The position numbers and the translations under genes are program-made. The notes under the pieces were generated by a model that was not told where the DNA came from, did not search any database, and saw nothing but the letters and a program-made list of their open reading frames with translations. From the NCBI GenBank assembly GCA_026874595.1, contig JAPPUL010000073.1:147973-211972 (forward strand): DNA of 64,000 bases. The letters run 5' to 3'. This document shows, piece after piece, positions 46,665 through 55,168 of the stretch (position 1 is the stretch's first letter; every line of letters starts with the position of its first letter). This DNA comes from Sipunculus nudus (Eukaryota > Annelida > Sipuncula > Golfingiida > Sipunculidae).

Positions 46665-47517
46665 TTAACGTTTTGCTCCTTTTGATTTTAGGAGGGTAAC
46701 AATGTCATTATGCCCTGCCTCGAGGGCATAAGATAAAGGAGTCTTGCCAGCTTCATCTTGTATTGCTTGTATTAACCTCTGCTCCGTTCTCTATTAATAG
46801 CTTAACCACATCATTATGCCTGTTCAAAGCAGCTGCATGTAAAGGAGTTCCGCCCCATTTAGTCTTTGCATTAACCTCTGCCCCTTTTTATATTAATAGT
46901 TTAACCACATCTTTATGACCTTTAAGAGCAGCCGCAAATAAAGGAGTTCCGCCAAATATAATATCCCTTGCGTTAACATAAGCGCCTTTATCTATTAATA
47001 GCTTAACCACATCTTTATAACCTTTAAAAGTAGCTCTATGCAAAGGTGTAATACCTTTTTTATCCCTTGCATTAACAGATGCTCCTTTCTCTATTAATAG
47101 TTTAACCACATCTTTATGGCCCGAAAAAGCAGCCACAAATAAAGGGGTTCTACCTTTTTTATTCCTTGCATTAACAGATGCTCCTTTTTCTATTAATAGT
47201 TTGGTCACATCTTTATGGCCCCCATAAGCTGCCATACTTAAAGGAGTTGTGCCAAATATAATATCCCTTGCATTAACTTCTGCACCGCTTTTTAGTAATA
47301 CCTTAATCTTATCTTTATAACCTGCATAAGCTGCTACATGCAAAGGTGTAATACCTTTTTTATCCCTTGCATTAACTTCTGACCCTTTTTCTGATAAGTT
47401 TTTAACTCTCTCATAATCACCATTTGAGTTTGCCTTAATAAAAGAGCTATCAACACAAGCACTCAAATATACAGATAATAATAATATCACTATAATTAAC
47501 CATATTTGCTTTTTCAT
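46665..47517 (-). pseudogene. Ankyrin-repeat lipoprotein gene, interrupted
   Basis: The frame from 47517 encodes a lipoprotein signal (LSVYLSAC) and about five ankyrin units, then stops at TAA (46890-46888) where the repeat calls for glutamate. Beyond this stop the same frame continues with AEVNA, GGTPLHAAALNRHNDVVKLL, then a shift: the final unit, GKTPLSYALEAGHNDIVTLL and a KSKGAKR end, is in another frame ending at 46665. So there is one nonsense change and at least one frameshift. A 209-residue truncated product is still possible. It is a diverged duplicate of the intact gene at 47681-49117. Confidence 0.85.
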
Positions 47518-47594
47518 TTTAATTCCCTCTTTAACAATAAGTTACCCTAGTAAAGTTAACAACCATTAAAAGATAAAGATAATTAATTGAATAC

Positions 47595-47634
47595 TATTAA
47601 TAAGTCTTGCTAAATCTTAGTAATGGTATTCTAA
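47595..47634 (+). repeat. 40-bp repeat, copy 2 (3' flank of intact ankyrin gene)
   Basis: Identical to 46617-46656. It lies between the two ankyrin genes, 46 bases beyond the stop of the intact one. Confidence 0.9.
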
Positions 47635-47680
47635 ATTAAAGAAGTATAAGCCAGCATTATAGACTAATATACTAACTCTA

Positions 47681-49117
47681 TTAAAGCCGAGCCCCTTTTG
47701 ACTTTAGTAGGCTAGCTAGCTCTTTATGGCCTTTAGTAATAGCATAAGATAAAGGTGTTGTGCCTTCTTTATTCCTTGCATTAACATTAGCTCCTTTTTC
47801 TATTAATACCTTAACCACTTCTTTATGTCCTTTAGAAGCTGCCACATGTAAAGGAGTCCAATCATATTCACCCCTTGCATTAATGTTTGCCCCTTTGTCT
47901 ATCAACAGCTTAGCCACATTATGTCTATTTATCTCAGCAGCTACATGTAAAGGTGTTCTACCACCATATATATCCTTTGCATTTACTTCTGCTCCCCCCT
48001 CTATTAATAGTCTAGCTACATCAGGGCTAATAGCTATATGTAAAGGAGTAAAGCCCCCCTGGGTACTCCTAACAGATGCTCCGTTCTCTAGTAATAGCTT
48101 AACCACATCTTTATGATCTTTAAAAGTAGCTTTATGTAAAGGGGTCATACCTTTTTTATCCCTTGTATTAACTTCTGCTCCGCTTTTTAGTAATAGCTTA
48201 ACCACGTCTCCATGCCCGTTCAAAGCTGCCATACTTAAAGGAGTATCACCATATTTAATATCCTTTGCATTTACTTCTGCTCCTTTTTCTATTAATACCT
48301 TAACCACATCTTTATGATCTTTAAAAGTAGCTTTATGTAAAGGTGTTGCACCTTTTTTATCCCTTGCATTAACCTCTGCGCCCTTCTCTATTAATAGTTT
48401 AACCACTTCTTTATGGCCCGCAAAAGCTGCCACAAATAAAGGAGTAAAGCCTTCTTTATTCCTTGCATTAACCTCTGCTCCGTTCTCTAGTAATAGCTTA
48501 ACCACGTCTCCATGCCCGTTCAAAGCTGCCATACTTAAAGGAGTTGTCCCATATTTAATATCCCTTGCATTAGTATATGCTCCGCTTTTTAGTAATAACT
48601 TAACCACGTCTCCATGCCCGTTCAAAGCTCCCATATATAAAGGAGTCCTGCTCTTTACATCCCTTACATTAACCTCTGCTCCATTTTCTAGTAATAGCTT
48701 AGTCACATCTTTATAGCCTTGAACAACAGCCACATGTAAAGGAGTAAAGCCATATTTAATATCCCTTGCATTAACTTCTGCTCCGCTTTTTAGTAATAGC
48801 TTAACCACGTCTCCATGCCCGTTCATAACAGCCCCATGTAAAGGAGTATCACCATTTGCATTCCTTGCATTAACTTCTGCTCCGCTTTTTAGTAATACCT
48901 TAATCTTATCTTTATAACCTGCATAAGCAGCAAAATGTAAAGGAGTCCAACCTTCTTTATCCCTTGCATTAACTTCTGACCCTTTTTCTGATAAGTTTTT
49001 AACTCTCTCATAATCACCATTTGAGTTTGCCTTAATAAAAGAACTATCAACACAAGCACTCAAATATACAGAGAATAATAATAATATCACTATAATTAAC
49101 CATATTTGCTTTTTCAT
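47681..49117 (-). CDS. Ankyrin-repeat lipoprotein
   Basis: 478 residues. N-terminal lipoprotein signal with SVYLSAC, then a short helical cap (SSFIKANSNGDYERVKNLSEKG) and about 13 ankyrin units of ~33 residues, most of the form GFTPLHVAAxxGHKDVVKLLLENGAEVNARD. The last unit ends LLKSKGARL. Exported ankyrin proteins bind other proteins; the partner is unknown. Several units are nearly identical at DNA level (for example the AACCACGTCTCCATGCCCG stretch recurs at ~48202, ~48502, ~48602 and ~48802), showing recent unit-to-unit duplication or conversion. A truncated, degraded paralogue follows. Confidence 0.9.
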   Translation of the reverse strand: MKKQIWLIIVILLLFSVYLSACVDSSFIKANSNGDYERVKNLSEKGSEVNARDKEGWTPLHFAAYAGYKDKIKVLLKSGAEVNARNANGDTPLHGAVMNGHGDVVKLLLKSGAEVNARDIKYGFTPLHVAVVQGYKDVTKLLLENGAEVNVRDVKSRTPLYMGALNGHGDVVKLLLKSGAYTNARDIKYGTTPLSMAALNGHGDVVKLLLENGAEVNARNKEGFTPLFVAAFAGHKEVVKLLIEKGAEVNARDKKGATPLHKATFKDHKDVVKVLIEKGAEVNAKDIKYGDTPLSMAALNGHGDVVKLLLKSGAEVNTRDKKGMTPLHKATFKDHKDVVKLLLENGASVRSTQGGFTPLHIAISPDVARLLIEGGAEVNAKDIYGGRTPLHVAAEINRHNVAKLLIDKGANINARGEYDWTPLHVAASKGHKEVVKVLIEKGANVNARNKEGTTPLSYAITKGHKELASLLKSKGARL

Positions 49118-49128
49118 TTTATTCTCCT

Positions 49129-49170
49129 CGCTTTAATCTCCTCTTTACTCGCTTTAATCTCCTCTTTACT
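49129..49170 (-). repeat. Perfect 21-bp tandem duplication carrying a ribosome site
   Basis: CGCTTTAATCTCCTCTTTACT is present at 49129-49149 and 49150-49170. On the minus strand each unit contains AAAGAGGAG, and a further GAGGAG lies nearer the ankyrin start, so the leader has three Shine-Dalgarno-like elements in a row. Confidence 0.9.
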
Positions 49171-49331
49171 CTTCTCTCTAATTATACATACATTTGTTTG
49201 CATTTAGTTTTTATTTTATAACTGTCTATTCATTGTATTGGATAGCATTAAATGTATATTATTAATACTATTAAAGCAGTTTATAATTAGATATGCTGTA
49301 ATTTTTAAAAAGGTAATTAGCTTTTTAATGC

Positions 49332-49367
49332 TTAGTGGATTATTATAAGTTAGTGGATTATTATAAT
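49332..49367 (+). repeat. 18-bp tandem duplication (one mismatch)
   Basis: TTAGTGGATTATTATAAG at 49332-49349 is followed by TTAGTGGATTATTATAAT at 49350-49367, about 80 bases before the NtrC-type gene. Confidence 0.85.
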
Positions 49368-49446
49368 ATGATACCTTATTTAACTATTTATTAAAGAAGC
49401 AATGTTAGAGCTATAGAGTAATAGAATAAGGGAAGAATCGAAGAAT

Positions 49447-50826
49447 ATGACAAAGAATGTTTTAGTAATAGATGACGATTATAAGATAAGATTGTTGATA
49501 AGGAGTATTCTTGAACAGGAGACAAAAGAGTACAAAGTTTACGAGGCTGCTAATTGGCAAAATACATTAAAGCTCTTAAAGAAACTAAAAATAGATGTAG
49601 TTTTATTAGATGTATGCCTGCCTCAAACAAGTGGTATAGAGATATTAAGGATGCTAAAGGATGAGCACAAATTTATAGAGGTTATACTAATATCTGGTTA
49701 TGGGACTATAGATTTAGCAGTAAAGAGTATTAAAGAGGGAGCTTTTGATTTTATTAGTAAACCATTTAGCAATGAAAAGCTTTTAACTATTTTAGCTAAT
49801 GCCTTTAAGTTAAAGGCGCTTAAGGAGGAAAATGATTTCTTGAAGGGGAAGGTAGAAGAGGAGCGTATAGATTTTATAGGTAATGGCAAAGCTATACAAG
49901 ATATAAATGAGCAATTAGAGCAAGCCTCAAAAACAGACGCTTGGATATTCATAAGCGGTGAAAGCGGGACAGGAAAGGAAGTGGCAGCACAACGGATACA
50001 CTACAATTCAAAGCGCTGGCAAAAGCCGTTTATAAAGTTGAATTGTGCATCATTTAATGACGAACTAATAGAGAGTGAATTATTTGGTCATGAGAAGGGA
50101 GCATTTACAGGAGCAATAAGCACAAAGAAAGGGCAACTTGAGCTTGCAAGTGAAGGGACATTATTCTTGGATGAAGTAACGGATATAAGTTTAAGTACGC
50201 AAGCAAAGTTGCTTAGAATCTTACAAGACATGGAGCTAAAGCCTCTTGGAGGGACAAAAAGCCTAAGAATAGATATAAGGGTAATATCTTCAACAAGTAA
50301 GGATATAGCTGAGGAGATAAAACGAGGAACTTTCAGAGAGGATTTATATTACCGACTAAACGTAATACCAATCCAGATGCCAAAGTTAAAAGATCGTAAA
50401 ACAGATATAATACCTCTAATGGAATATTACTTAAAAGTGTTTGCCAAACAAAATAATGTAAAACCGAAGATATTGAAAAAAAGCGCAATAGATATACTTG
50501 AAAGACATAGTTGGAAAGGTAATGTGCGAGAGTTAAAAAACCTAGCACAAAGGCTTTCTATATTGATAGAGAGCGAAGATATATATGGAGAGGCGATAAA
50601 GTTGAATATACTAATGCCGCAAGAGAAGTTACAAGAAAGCATATCAGATCCGTATGAACAAAAGACATTAAAGGAAGCAAAGGAAGCGTTTGAAAGGCTT
50701 TATCTTTATAAGAAATTAAAAGATAATGGTATGAATATATCAAAAACGGCAAATAATCTGTGCATTGAACGAAGTAATCTGCATAAGAAAATAAAGAAAT
50801 ATAATCTAGAAAATATAAAGATATAG
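49447..50826 (+). CDS. NtrC-family sigma54-dependent response regulator
   Basis: 459 residues. Receiver domain with acidic D10/D11 and phospho-acceptor D55 (VVLLDVCLP), AAA+ domain with Walker A GESGTGKE at 171-178 and the sigma54-contacting GAFTGA at 218-223, LFLDEV as Walker B, and a Fis-type HTH at the C-terminus (MNISKTANNLCIERSNLHKKI). It activates RpoN-dependent promoters; rpoN is encoded at 59852. No sensor kinase is adjacent. The nearest NtrX/NtrC distinction cannot be made from sequence by eye. Confidence 0.95.
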   Translation: MTKNVLVIDDDYKIRLLIRSILEQETKEYKVYEAANWQNTLKLLKKLKIDVVLLDVCLPQTSGIEILRMLKDEHKFIEVILISGYGTIDLAVKSIKEGAFDFISKPFSNEKLLTILANAFKLKALKEENDFLKGKVEEERIDFIGNGKAIQDINEQLEQASKTDAWIFISGESGTGKEVAAQRIHYNSKRWQKPFIKLNCASFNDELIESELFGHEKGAFTGAISTKKGQLELASEGTLFLDEVTDISLSTQAKLLRILQDMELKPLGGTKSLRIDIRVISSTSKDIAEEIKRGTFREDLYYRLNVIPIQMPKLKDRKTDIIPLMEYYLKVFAKQNNVKPKILKKSAIDILERHSWKGNVRELKNLAQRLSILIESEDIYGEAIKLNILMPQEKLQESISDPYEQKTLKEAKEAFERLYLYKKLKDNGMNISKTANNLCIERSNLHKKIKKYNLENIKI

Positions 50827-50863
50827 AGAATGTAGAAAAATATAGGAAGGGGGAACGCTTGAA

Positions 50864-52636
50864 ATGCTACCAGAAGAGGTCCAAAAGAGATTAGAAGAAT
50901 GGCTTAAATATGACGACTTTACTAAACTAGAACTTCAAAAACTCTTAGAAGAAAATAATGAAAAAGAACTAATAGACAGATTTTATAAAGAGCTTGAATT
51001 TGGAACTGGCGGTTTACGTGGTATTATGGGGATGGGAACAAACCGTATGAATATATATACGGTAGGAGGAGTTGCGCAAGGGATAGCGAATTATATTGCA
51101 AAAGAGTCAGGGGATATAAAAGGGTGCAAGGTGGTTATAGCCTATGACTCACGACACAACTCAAGAGAATTTGCCTTAAGGTCGGCACAAATATTTGCAT
51201 CAAATGGTCTAAAGGTATATGTGTTTAAAGAGTTAACACCAACACCGATACTATCGTATGGGATAAGGAACTTAGGAGCTCATGCAGGAGTTATGGTAAC
51301 AGCGAGTCACAATCCGCCAGAGTATAATGGTTATAAAGTATATTATACTGATGGGGCACAAGTCTTATCCCCTCACGATATAGGGATAATAGAAGAGGTA
51401 AAGAAGATAAGGCGCCTTGATGATATAAAAGTATTGTCAGAAGAAGCGTGCATGGAAAAGGGATTAATTGAGTATTTGGATTCAAGTTATAATGCAGGAT
51501 ATTATAAAAAGGTGTGGAGGATGTCGTTAAATGGAGCTGATCTTAAGGATGTACTTGAGAATGATGTAAGTGTGGTATTTACGCCATTACATGGGGCATC
51601 GAATATAGCAATGCAAGAGACACTAAGCGGGTTTGGGTTAAGGAATTTGTATGTAGTAAAAGAACAAGAGCAACCGGATGGAGATTTTCCGACAGTAGAA
51701 TATCCGAATCCTGAGGAAGGGGCGGCATTATCGATGGGAATAAGTCTTGGAAAGGAGAAGGGAGCAGACATAGTACTTGCCTCAGATCCTGATGGTGATA
51801 GGCTAGGGGTTGCGGTAAACGCTGGGGAGGGTGATTTCAAACTACTAAACGGGAATCAATTTGGAATAATATGCGTATACTATATCTTGAGTGAACAAAA
51901 GCGGCAAGGTCAGCTTAAATCGAATGGGTTGATATTAAAGACAGTAGTAACAACGCCAATTATTGATGTAATATGTAAGGATTTTGGGATATATGTAGAA
52001 GATGTTTTGACCGGTTTTAAATATATAGCACAGCGCGTATATGAGTATCATGACATAGGCAAAAGAGAGGAACGTGAGTTTATCTTTGGTTTTGAGGAGA
52101 GTTACGGCTATAATTTTGGAGATTTTGTAAGAGATAAAGATTCTATAATGGCAGGTTTACTTGCTGTTGAGATAACGGCTTATTGTAAAAAGAAAGGACA
52201 GACCTTACTTGATTATTTAGATATAATATACAAGCGCTATGGATATTATTTTGAGAGTCAAAAGTCGCTAACGCTAAAAGGGAAAGAGGGGCTAGAAAAG
52301 ATAAATAAGATAATGGGTGTTTTTCGGGATAGGCCACCTAAGATGTTAATAGATTGTGAGCTTATTAAGATACGGGATATAAAGAATAGTAAACTAGTTG
52401 ATCTAAAAATGGGAGAGGAAAAGGAAATAAGATTGCCGAAGAGCAATGTATTAAGTTTTTATTATGATAATGGGTTTGAGCTGACGCTAAGACCAAGTGG
52501 TACGGAGCCAAAGCTAAAATTGTATTTTAGTTACAAAAAGAAAGGAGAAGATTTAGAGTGTGTAAAAAGCGAAGTAGAGGAGAAGATACGAGAATATAGT
52601 GAAGAAATTATGGGACTAGTAAATAAAATAATATAA
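50864..52636 (+). CDS. Phosphoglucomutase/phosphomannomutase family enzyme
   Basis: 590 residues, the length of the PgcA-type long phosphohexomutases. The phosphoserine is S148 in VMVTASHNPPEYNGYKVY; the metal loop is DPDGDRLGVA (~304-313); the sugar-binding GFEESYGYN and the phosphate-binding RPSGTEPKLKLYF lie toward the C-terminus. It interconverts glucose-6-P and glucose-1-P (or mannose forms), so it may feed glgC at 20971. It follows the regulator by 37 bases with a GGAAGGGGG ribosome site. Confidence 0.92.
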   Translation: MLPEEVQKRLEEWLKYDDFTKLELQKLLEENNEKELIDRFYKELEFGTGGLRGIMGMGTNRMNIYTVGGVAQGIANYIAKESGDIKGCKVVIAYDSRHNSREFALRSAQIFASNGLKVYVFKELTPTPILSYGIRNLGAHAGVMVTASHNPPEYNGYKVYYTDGAQVLSPHDIGIIEEVKKIRRLDDIKVLSEEACMEKGLIEYLDSSYNAGYYKKVWRMSLNGADLKDVLENDVSVVFTPLHGASNIAMQETLSGFGLRNLYVVKEQEQPDGDFPTVEYPNPEEGAALSMGISLGKEKGADIVLASDPDGDRLGVAVNAGEGDFKLLNGNQFGIICVYYILSEQKRQGQLKSNGLILKTVVTTPIIDVICKDFGIYVEDVLTGFKYIAQRVYEYHDIGKREEREFIFGFEESYGYNFGDFVRDKDSIMAGLLAVEITAYCKKKGQTLLDYLDIIYKRYGYYFESQKSLTLKGKEGLEKINKIMGVFRDRPPKMLIDCELIKIRDIKNSKLVDLKMGEEKEIRLPKSNVLSFYYDNGFELTLRPSGTEPKLKLYFSYKKKGEDLECVKSEVEEKIREYSEEIMGLVNKII

Positions 52637-52686
52637 AACATATAAAACGCTTTGAAGATAAGATAGAGCTAGAAAGAGGCTAGAAA

Positions 52687-53340
52687 GTGGAGATAAAAAA
52701 GCAAATAAAAAAGCAAATAAAAAAGACTAGGGAAGCAGATTTCTTCAAACAAAGCGACATACCATACTTTAATAGAGATTATAAGAAGGCAAGTTATTTA
52801 TGCCGAAAAGCGCTTAGTATAAATTTTAGTTATAGGCCGGCCTATTTAAGGCTTGGAAATATATCAACAGCGATGAATGAGTACGATAAGGCATTTGGCT
52901 ATTACAAACAATACATATATTTCAGTAAAGAATTAAAGGATAAAGAAGGGCTTTTAAGGGGTTACAATTTATTAGGGAACTTGCACTCAAAGAATAATAA
53001 TTTAGAAGAGGCGTTAAAATATTATAATCTATCATTATACCTGGCAAAGAAGTATAATAGGGCAGAGGCGATAAGTAATAGTTATAATAATATGGCACTT
53101 GCGTATAGGAAAAGGAAAGCTTACAAGCAAGGAGTGTATTATTATAAGCTAGCACTAAAAAATGCGTTAAAAGGACCTAAAAAGGAATTACATTTGGCGT
53201 ATTATTATTTCAATATGGCAATACTTTATAAAGAGAAAGAGAGTTATTTCGTTGCAAATATATATTTAAGGAAATTCAAGAAGATAGAAAGAGAGCTAAA
53301 AAGACAAAATATAGATTTAAAAGAGGGGATAGGATTATAG
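52687..53340 (+). CDS. TPR protein
   Basis: 217 residues from a GTG at 52687 with GAAAGAGG upstream. No signal peptide. Four or so TPR units (FNRDYKKASYLCRKALSIN; YRPAYLRLGNISTAMNEYDKAFGYYKQYI; LRGYNLLGNLHSKNNNLEEALKYYNLSLYLA; SNSYNNMALAYRKRKAYKQGVYYYKLALKNA). The N-terminus contains a 12-bp in-frame duplication giving KKQIKKQIKK. Its stop is 14 bases from the convergent folC stop. Function unknown. Confidence 0.75.
   Translation: MEIKKQIKKQIKKTREADFFKQSDIPYFNRDYKKASYLCRKALSINFSYRPAYLRLGNISTAMNEYDKAFGYYKQYIYFSKELKDKEGLLRGYNLLGNLHSKNNNLEEALKYYNLSLYLAKKYNRAEAISNSYNNMALAYRKRKAYKQGVYYYKLALKNALKGPKKELHLAYYYFNMAILYKEKESYFVANIYLRKFKKIERELKRQNIDLKEGIGL
52701..52724 (+). repeat. Perfect in-frame 12-bp tandem duplication
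   Basis: GCAAATAAAAAA at 52701-52712 repeats at 52713-52724, doubling a KQIK unit at the start of the TPR gene. Confidence 0.8.
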
Positions 53341-53354
53341 AACTTAGCTTAGAT

Positions 53355-54683
53355 TTAATATTTAGCTTGAAAATAATCTAAAGCCTGCCCAACGAGATAA
53401 AAAGAGCCAGTAATAACCAAAAGGTCATCTTTTTGCAAAAATTGTTTAGCGAAGAAAAAAGCGTTAATAAAAGAGTTTTTGAATATGGTATTGTTGTGAA
53501 TAGATTTGGTAAAAGAAAATATTTGTTTAGAAATATCTTTTTTGAAAGATGCCTTAAGAGGACAAATAATAATCAAGTCAAAAAAGGGGATAAGAATACG
53601 GATAATGGCTTTAAAATCCTTGCCATAATTAATAGAGATAATAAGGACTTTGTAATTAGAGTGCTTGAAATGTAATTTAAGATTTAAGAAAAGGGCTTTA
53701 ATAGCATGTGGGTTATGCGCGCCATCGACAATGGTATGGCATATATTTTTGAAGTATTGGAAACGGGCCTTTAGGGATAAATTTTGCAAGGAAAGATTAA
53801 TATGTTCAAAATGGAAATCTAACTTAAGAAGATATAAAGCTTGAATGGCAAGAGAAATGTTTAGGGATTGATGTAGAGGGATTAAGTTAGAAAAGATGTT
53901 AGCCTGTGGATGTAGGTTTGAGAATAGGTCGAAGGAGAAAAATTTGGAATTGTTTTTTAAACGTTTAAAGTTCTTAATATAGAAATCTTTGTTATAAGCG
54001 ATGATCCTAGCTGCCTTTTGGCTGACAGCGGTTTTAGTAATTAGAGATAAAACACTATGCCTTTGTTTTCCGATAAGAACGATATTAGATTTTTTGATAA
54101 TGCCAGCTTTCTCAGAAGCAATATCATAGATGGAATTACCTAAAGAGCTGGTATGGTCGTAATCGATGGTATTAATGACAGAGAGTTTATCGGAAGCGAA
54201 GTTGGTACTATCAAGTCGTCCCCCAAGACCTGTTTCTAAGATAACATATTTGCAATTGGCTAAAGAGAAAGCGGCAAGAGCGATAATGGTAATAAGTTCA
54301 AAGAAAGAGGGTTTAGAAAACAGGTTATGATAAATGGAATAGATGTAGTTAGCAGCGTTAATAAGGAGTTCATCCGAGATATTAGAATGATTAATAAGGA
54401 TGCGCTCATTTAAAGATATAAGGTGAGGGGAAGTAAAGGCGCCGACACTTAAGTTCTTTGAATGTAGAAGGGCAGACAAGATATAAGTGAAAGAGCCCTT
54501 CCCGTTGGTGCCGGCAATATGAATAATTTTAAATTTGCGATGAGGGTTATTAAGAAGATAAAGAGCCTGGGAGACGATATTAGAAGAGAATGAAGTTTTG
54601 TAAGGGATATAATTCTTTTGTTCATAATTGATATGAGAATAAATGAAATCGAAGAGGTGGTTAGTGTTAGTAAAGTGTCTCAT
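53355..54683 (-). CDS. folC: Folylpolyglutamate synthase / dihydrofolate synthase
   Basis: 442 residues. Mur-ligase-like ATP loop IIHIAGTNGKGSFTYIL at ~53-70, folate-site SPHLISLNERI at ~83, LETGLGGRLDSTN at ~148, and TIDYDHTSSLG; the C-terminal DGAHNPHAI is also conserved. It adds glutamate to (di)hydropteroate or folates. It is the only minus-strand gene in this 13-kb plus-strand run. Its codon use is normal for the region. Confidence 0.94.
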   Translation of the reverse strand: MRHFTNTNHLFDFIYSHINYEQKNYIPYKTSFSSNIVSQALYLLNNPHRKFKIIHIAGTNGKGSFTYILSALLHSKNLSVGAFTSPHLISLNERILINHSNISDELLINAANYIYSIYHNLFSKPSFFELITIIALAAFSLANCKYVILETGLGGRLDSTNFASDKLSVINTIDYDHTSSLGNSIYDIASEKAGIIKKSNIVLIGKQRHSVLSLITKTAVSQKAARIIAYNKDFYIKNFKRLKNNSKFFSFDLFSNLHPQANIFSNLIPLHQSLNISLAIQALYLLKLDFHFEHINLSLQNLSLKARFQYFKNICHTIVDGAHNPHAIKALFLNLKLHFKHSNYKVLIISINYGKDFKAIIRILIPFFDLIIICPLKASFKKDISKQIFSFTKSIHNNTIFKNSFINAFFFAKQFLQKDDLLVITGSFYLVGQALDYFQAKY

Positions 54684-54845
54684 AATTGCTATGATTTTGT
54701 GTTAAGAAAGAGTCCCAAGAAAGAATATGGTAAAAAATTAATAATAAATAAAAAAGTTAATAACCCGATATGAGAAGAGGGAAAATAAAAATAAAAAAAG
54801 GATAAAATTGTTTTTAAAAAGAGAACAGAACAAGGAAGGGGCCTT

Positions 54846-55085
54846 ATGCTATTAGATATATTAAATACAATAAGAGAGTTAATATCACGTTATTGGAAGC
54901 GAATAGTATTAATGTGTTTGTTATTAGTAATAATACTGGTGCTTGCAATATCGTTGATGAAAAGACGTGAGATGGAAGTATCTCGCCAAGCGGCAGTAAA
55001 GGAACTTAATATGAAACACCTATATTACAAAGCGCTTGAAAGAACAGATACAGTAATTCCGCTAGTGCCTAAAGAAGATAGATAA
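54846..55085 (+). CDS. Small membrane protein, unknown
   Basis: 79 residues: a short cytoplasmic start, one strong transmembrane helix (IVLMCLLLVIILVLAISLM, ~20-38) and a ~40-residue charged tail, probably periplasmic. GGAAGGGG precedes the ATG. It starts the gene run that leads to the LptA-like protein and lptB. It is too short to be a normal LptC (~190 residues). The last codons are part of a 13-bp triple repeat. Confidence 0.65.
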   Translation: MLLDILNTIRELISRYWKRIVLMCLLLVIILVLAISLMKRREMEVSRQAAVKELNMKHLYYKALERTDTVIPLVPKEDR

Positions 55086-55109
55086 AGAAGATAGATAAAG
55101 AAGATAGAT
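55071..55109 (+). repeat. Three perfect 13-bp tandem copies at a gene end
   Basis: AAAGAAGATAGAT occurs at 55071-55083, 55084-55096 and 55097-55109. The first copy encodes the final KEDR and part of the stop of the small membrane protein, as at the rplM end. Confidence 0.9.
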
Positions 55110-55168
55110 ATCAGAATGAATTAAATGAATTATAAGAGGAAAACAAAGAGAGTGTATAAGGAGAGGGG

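Larger units (their letters stand above)
49118..49446. other. Divergent spacer between ankyrin gene and NtrC-type regulator
   Basis: No gene is visible. It contains two tandem duplications listed separately (49129-49170 and 49332-49367) and an A+T-rich core that probably holds both promoters. Confidence 0.5.

Noticed and set aside
47681-49117. Regular repeats resembling a CRISPR array
   Set aside because: The spacing is 99 bases with coding capacity throughout; they are ankyrin units, and no cas genes are present.
53433-53675. 80-residue plus-strand frame inside folC
   Set aside because: Antisense to conserved folC sequence, with no ribosome site.
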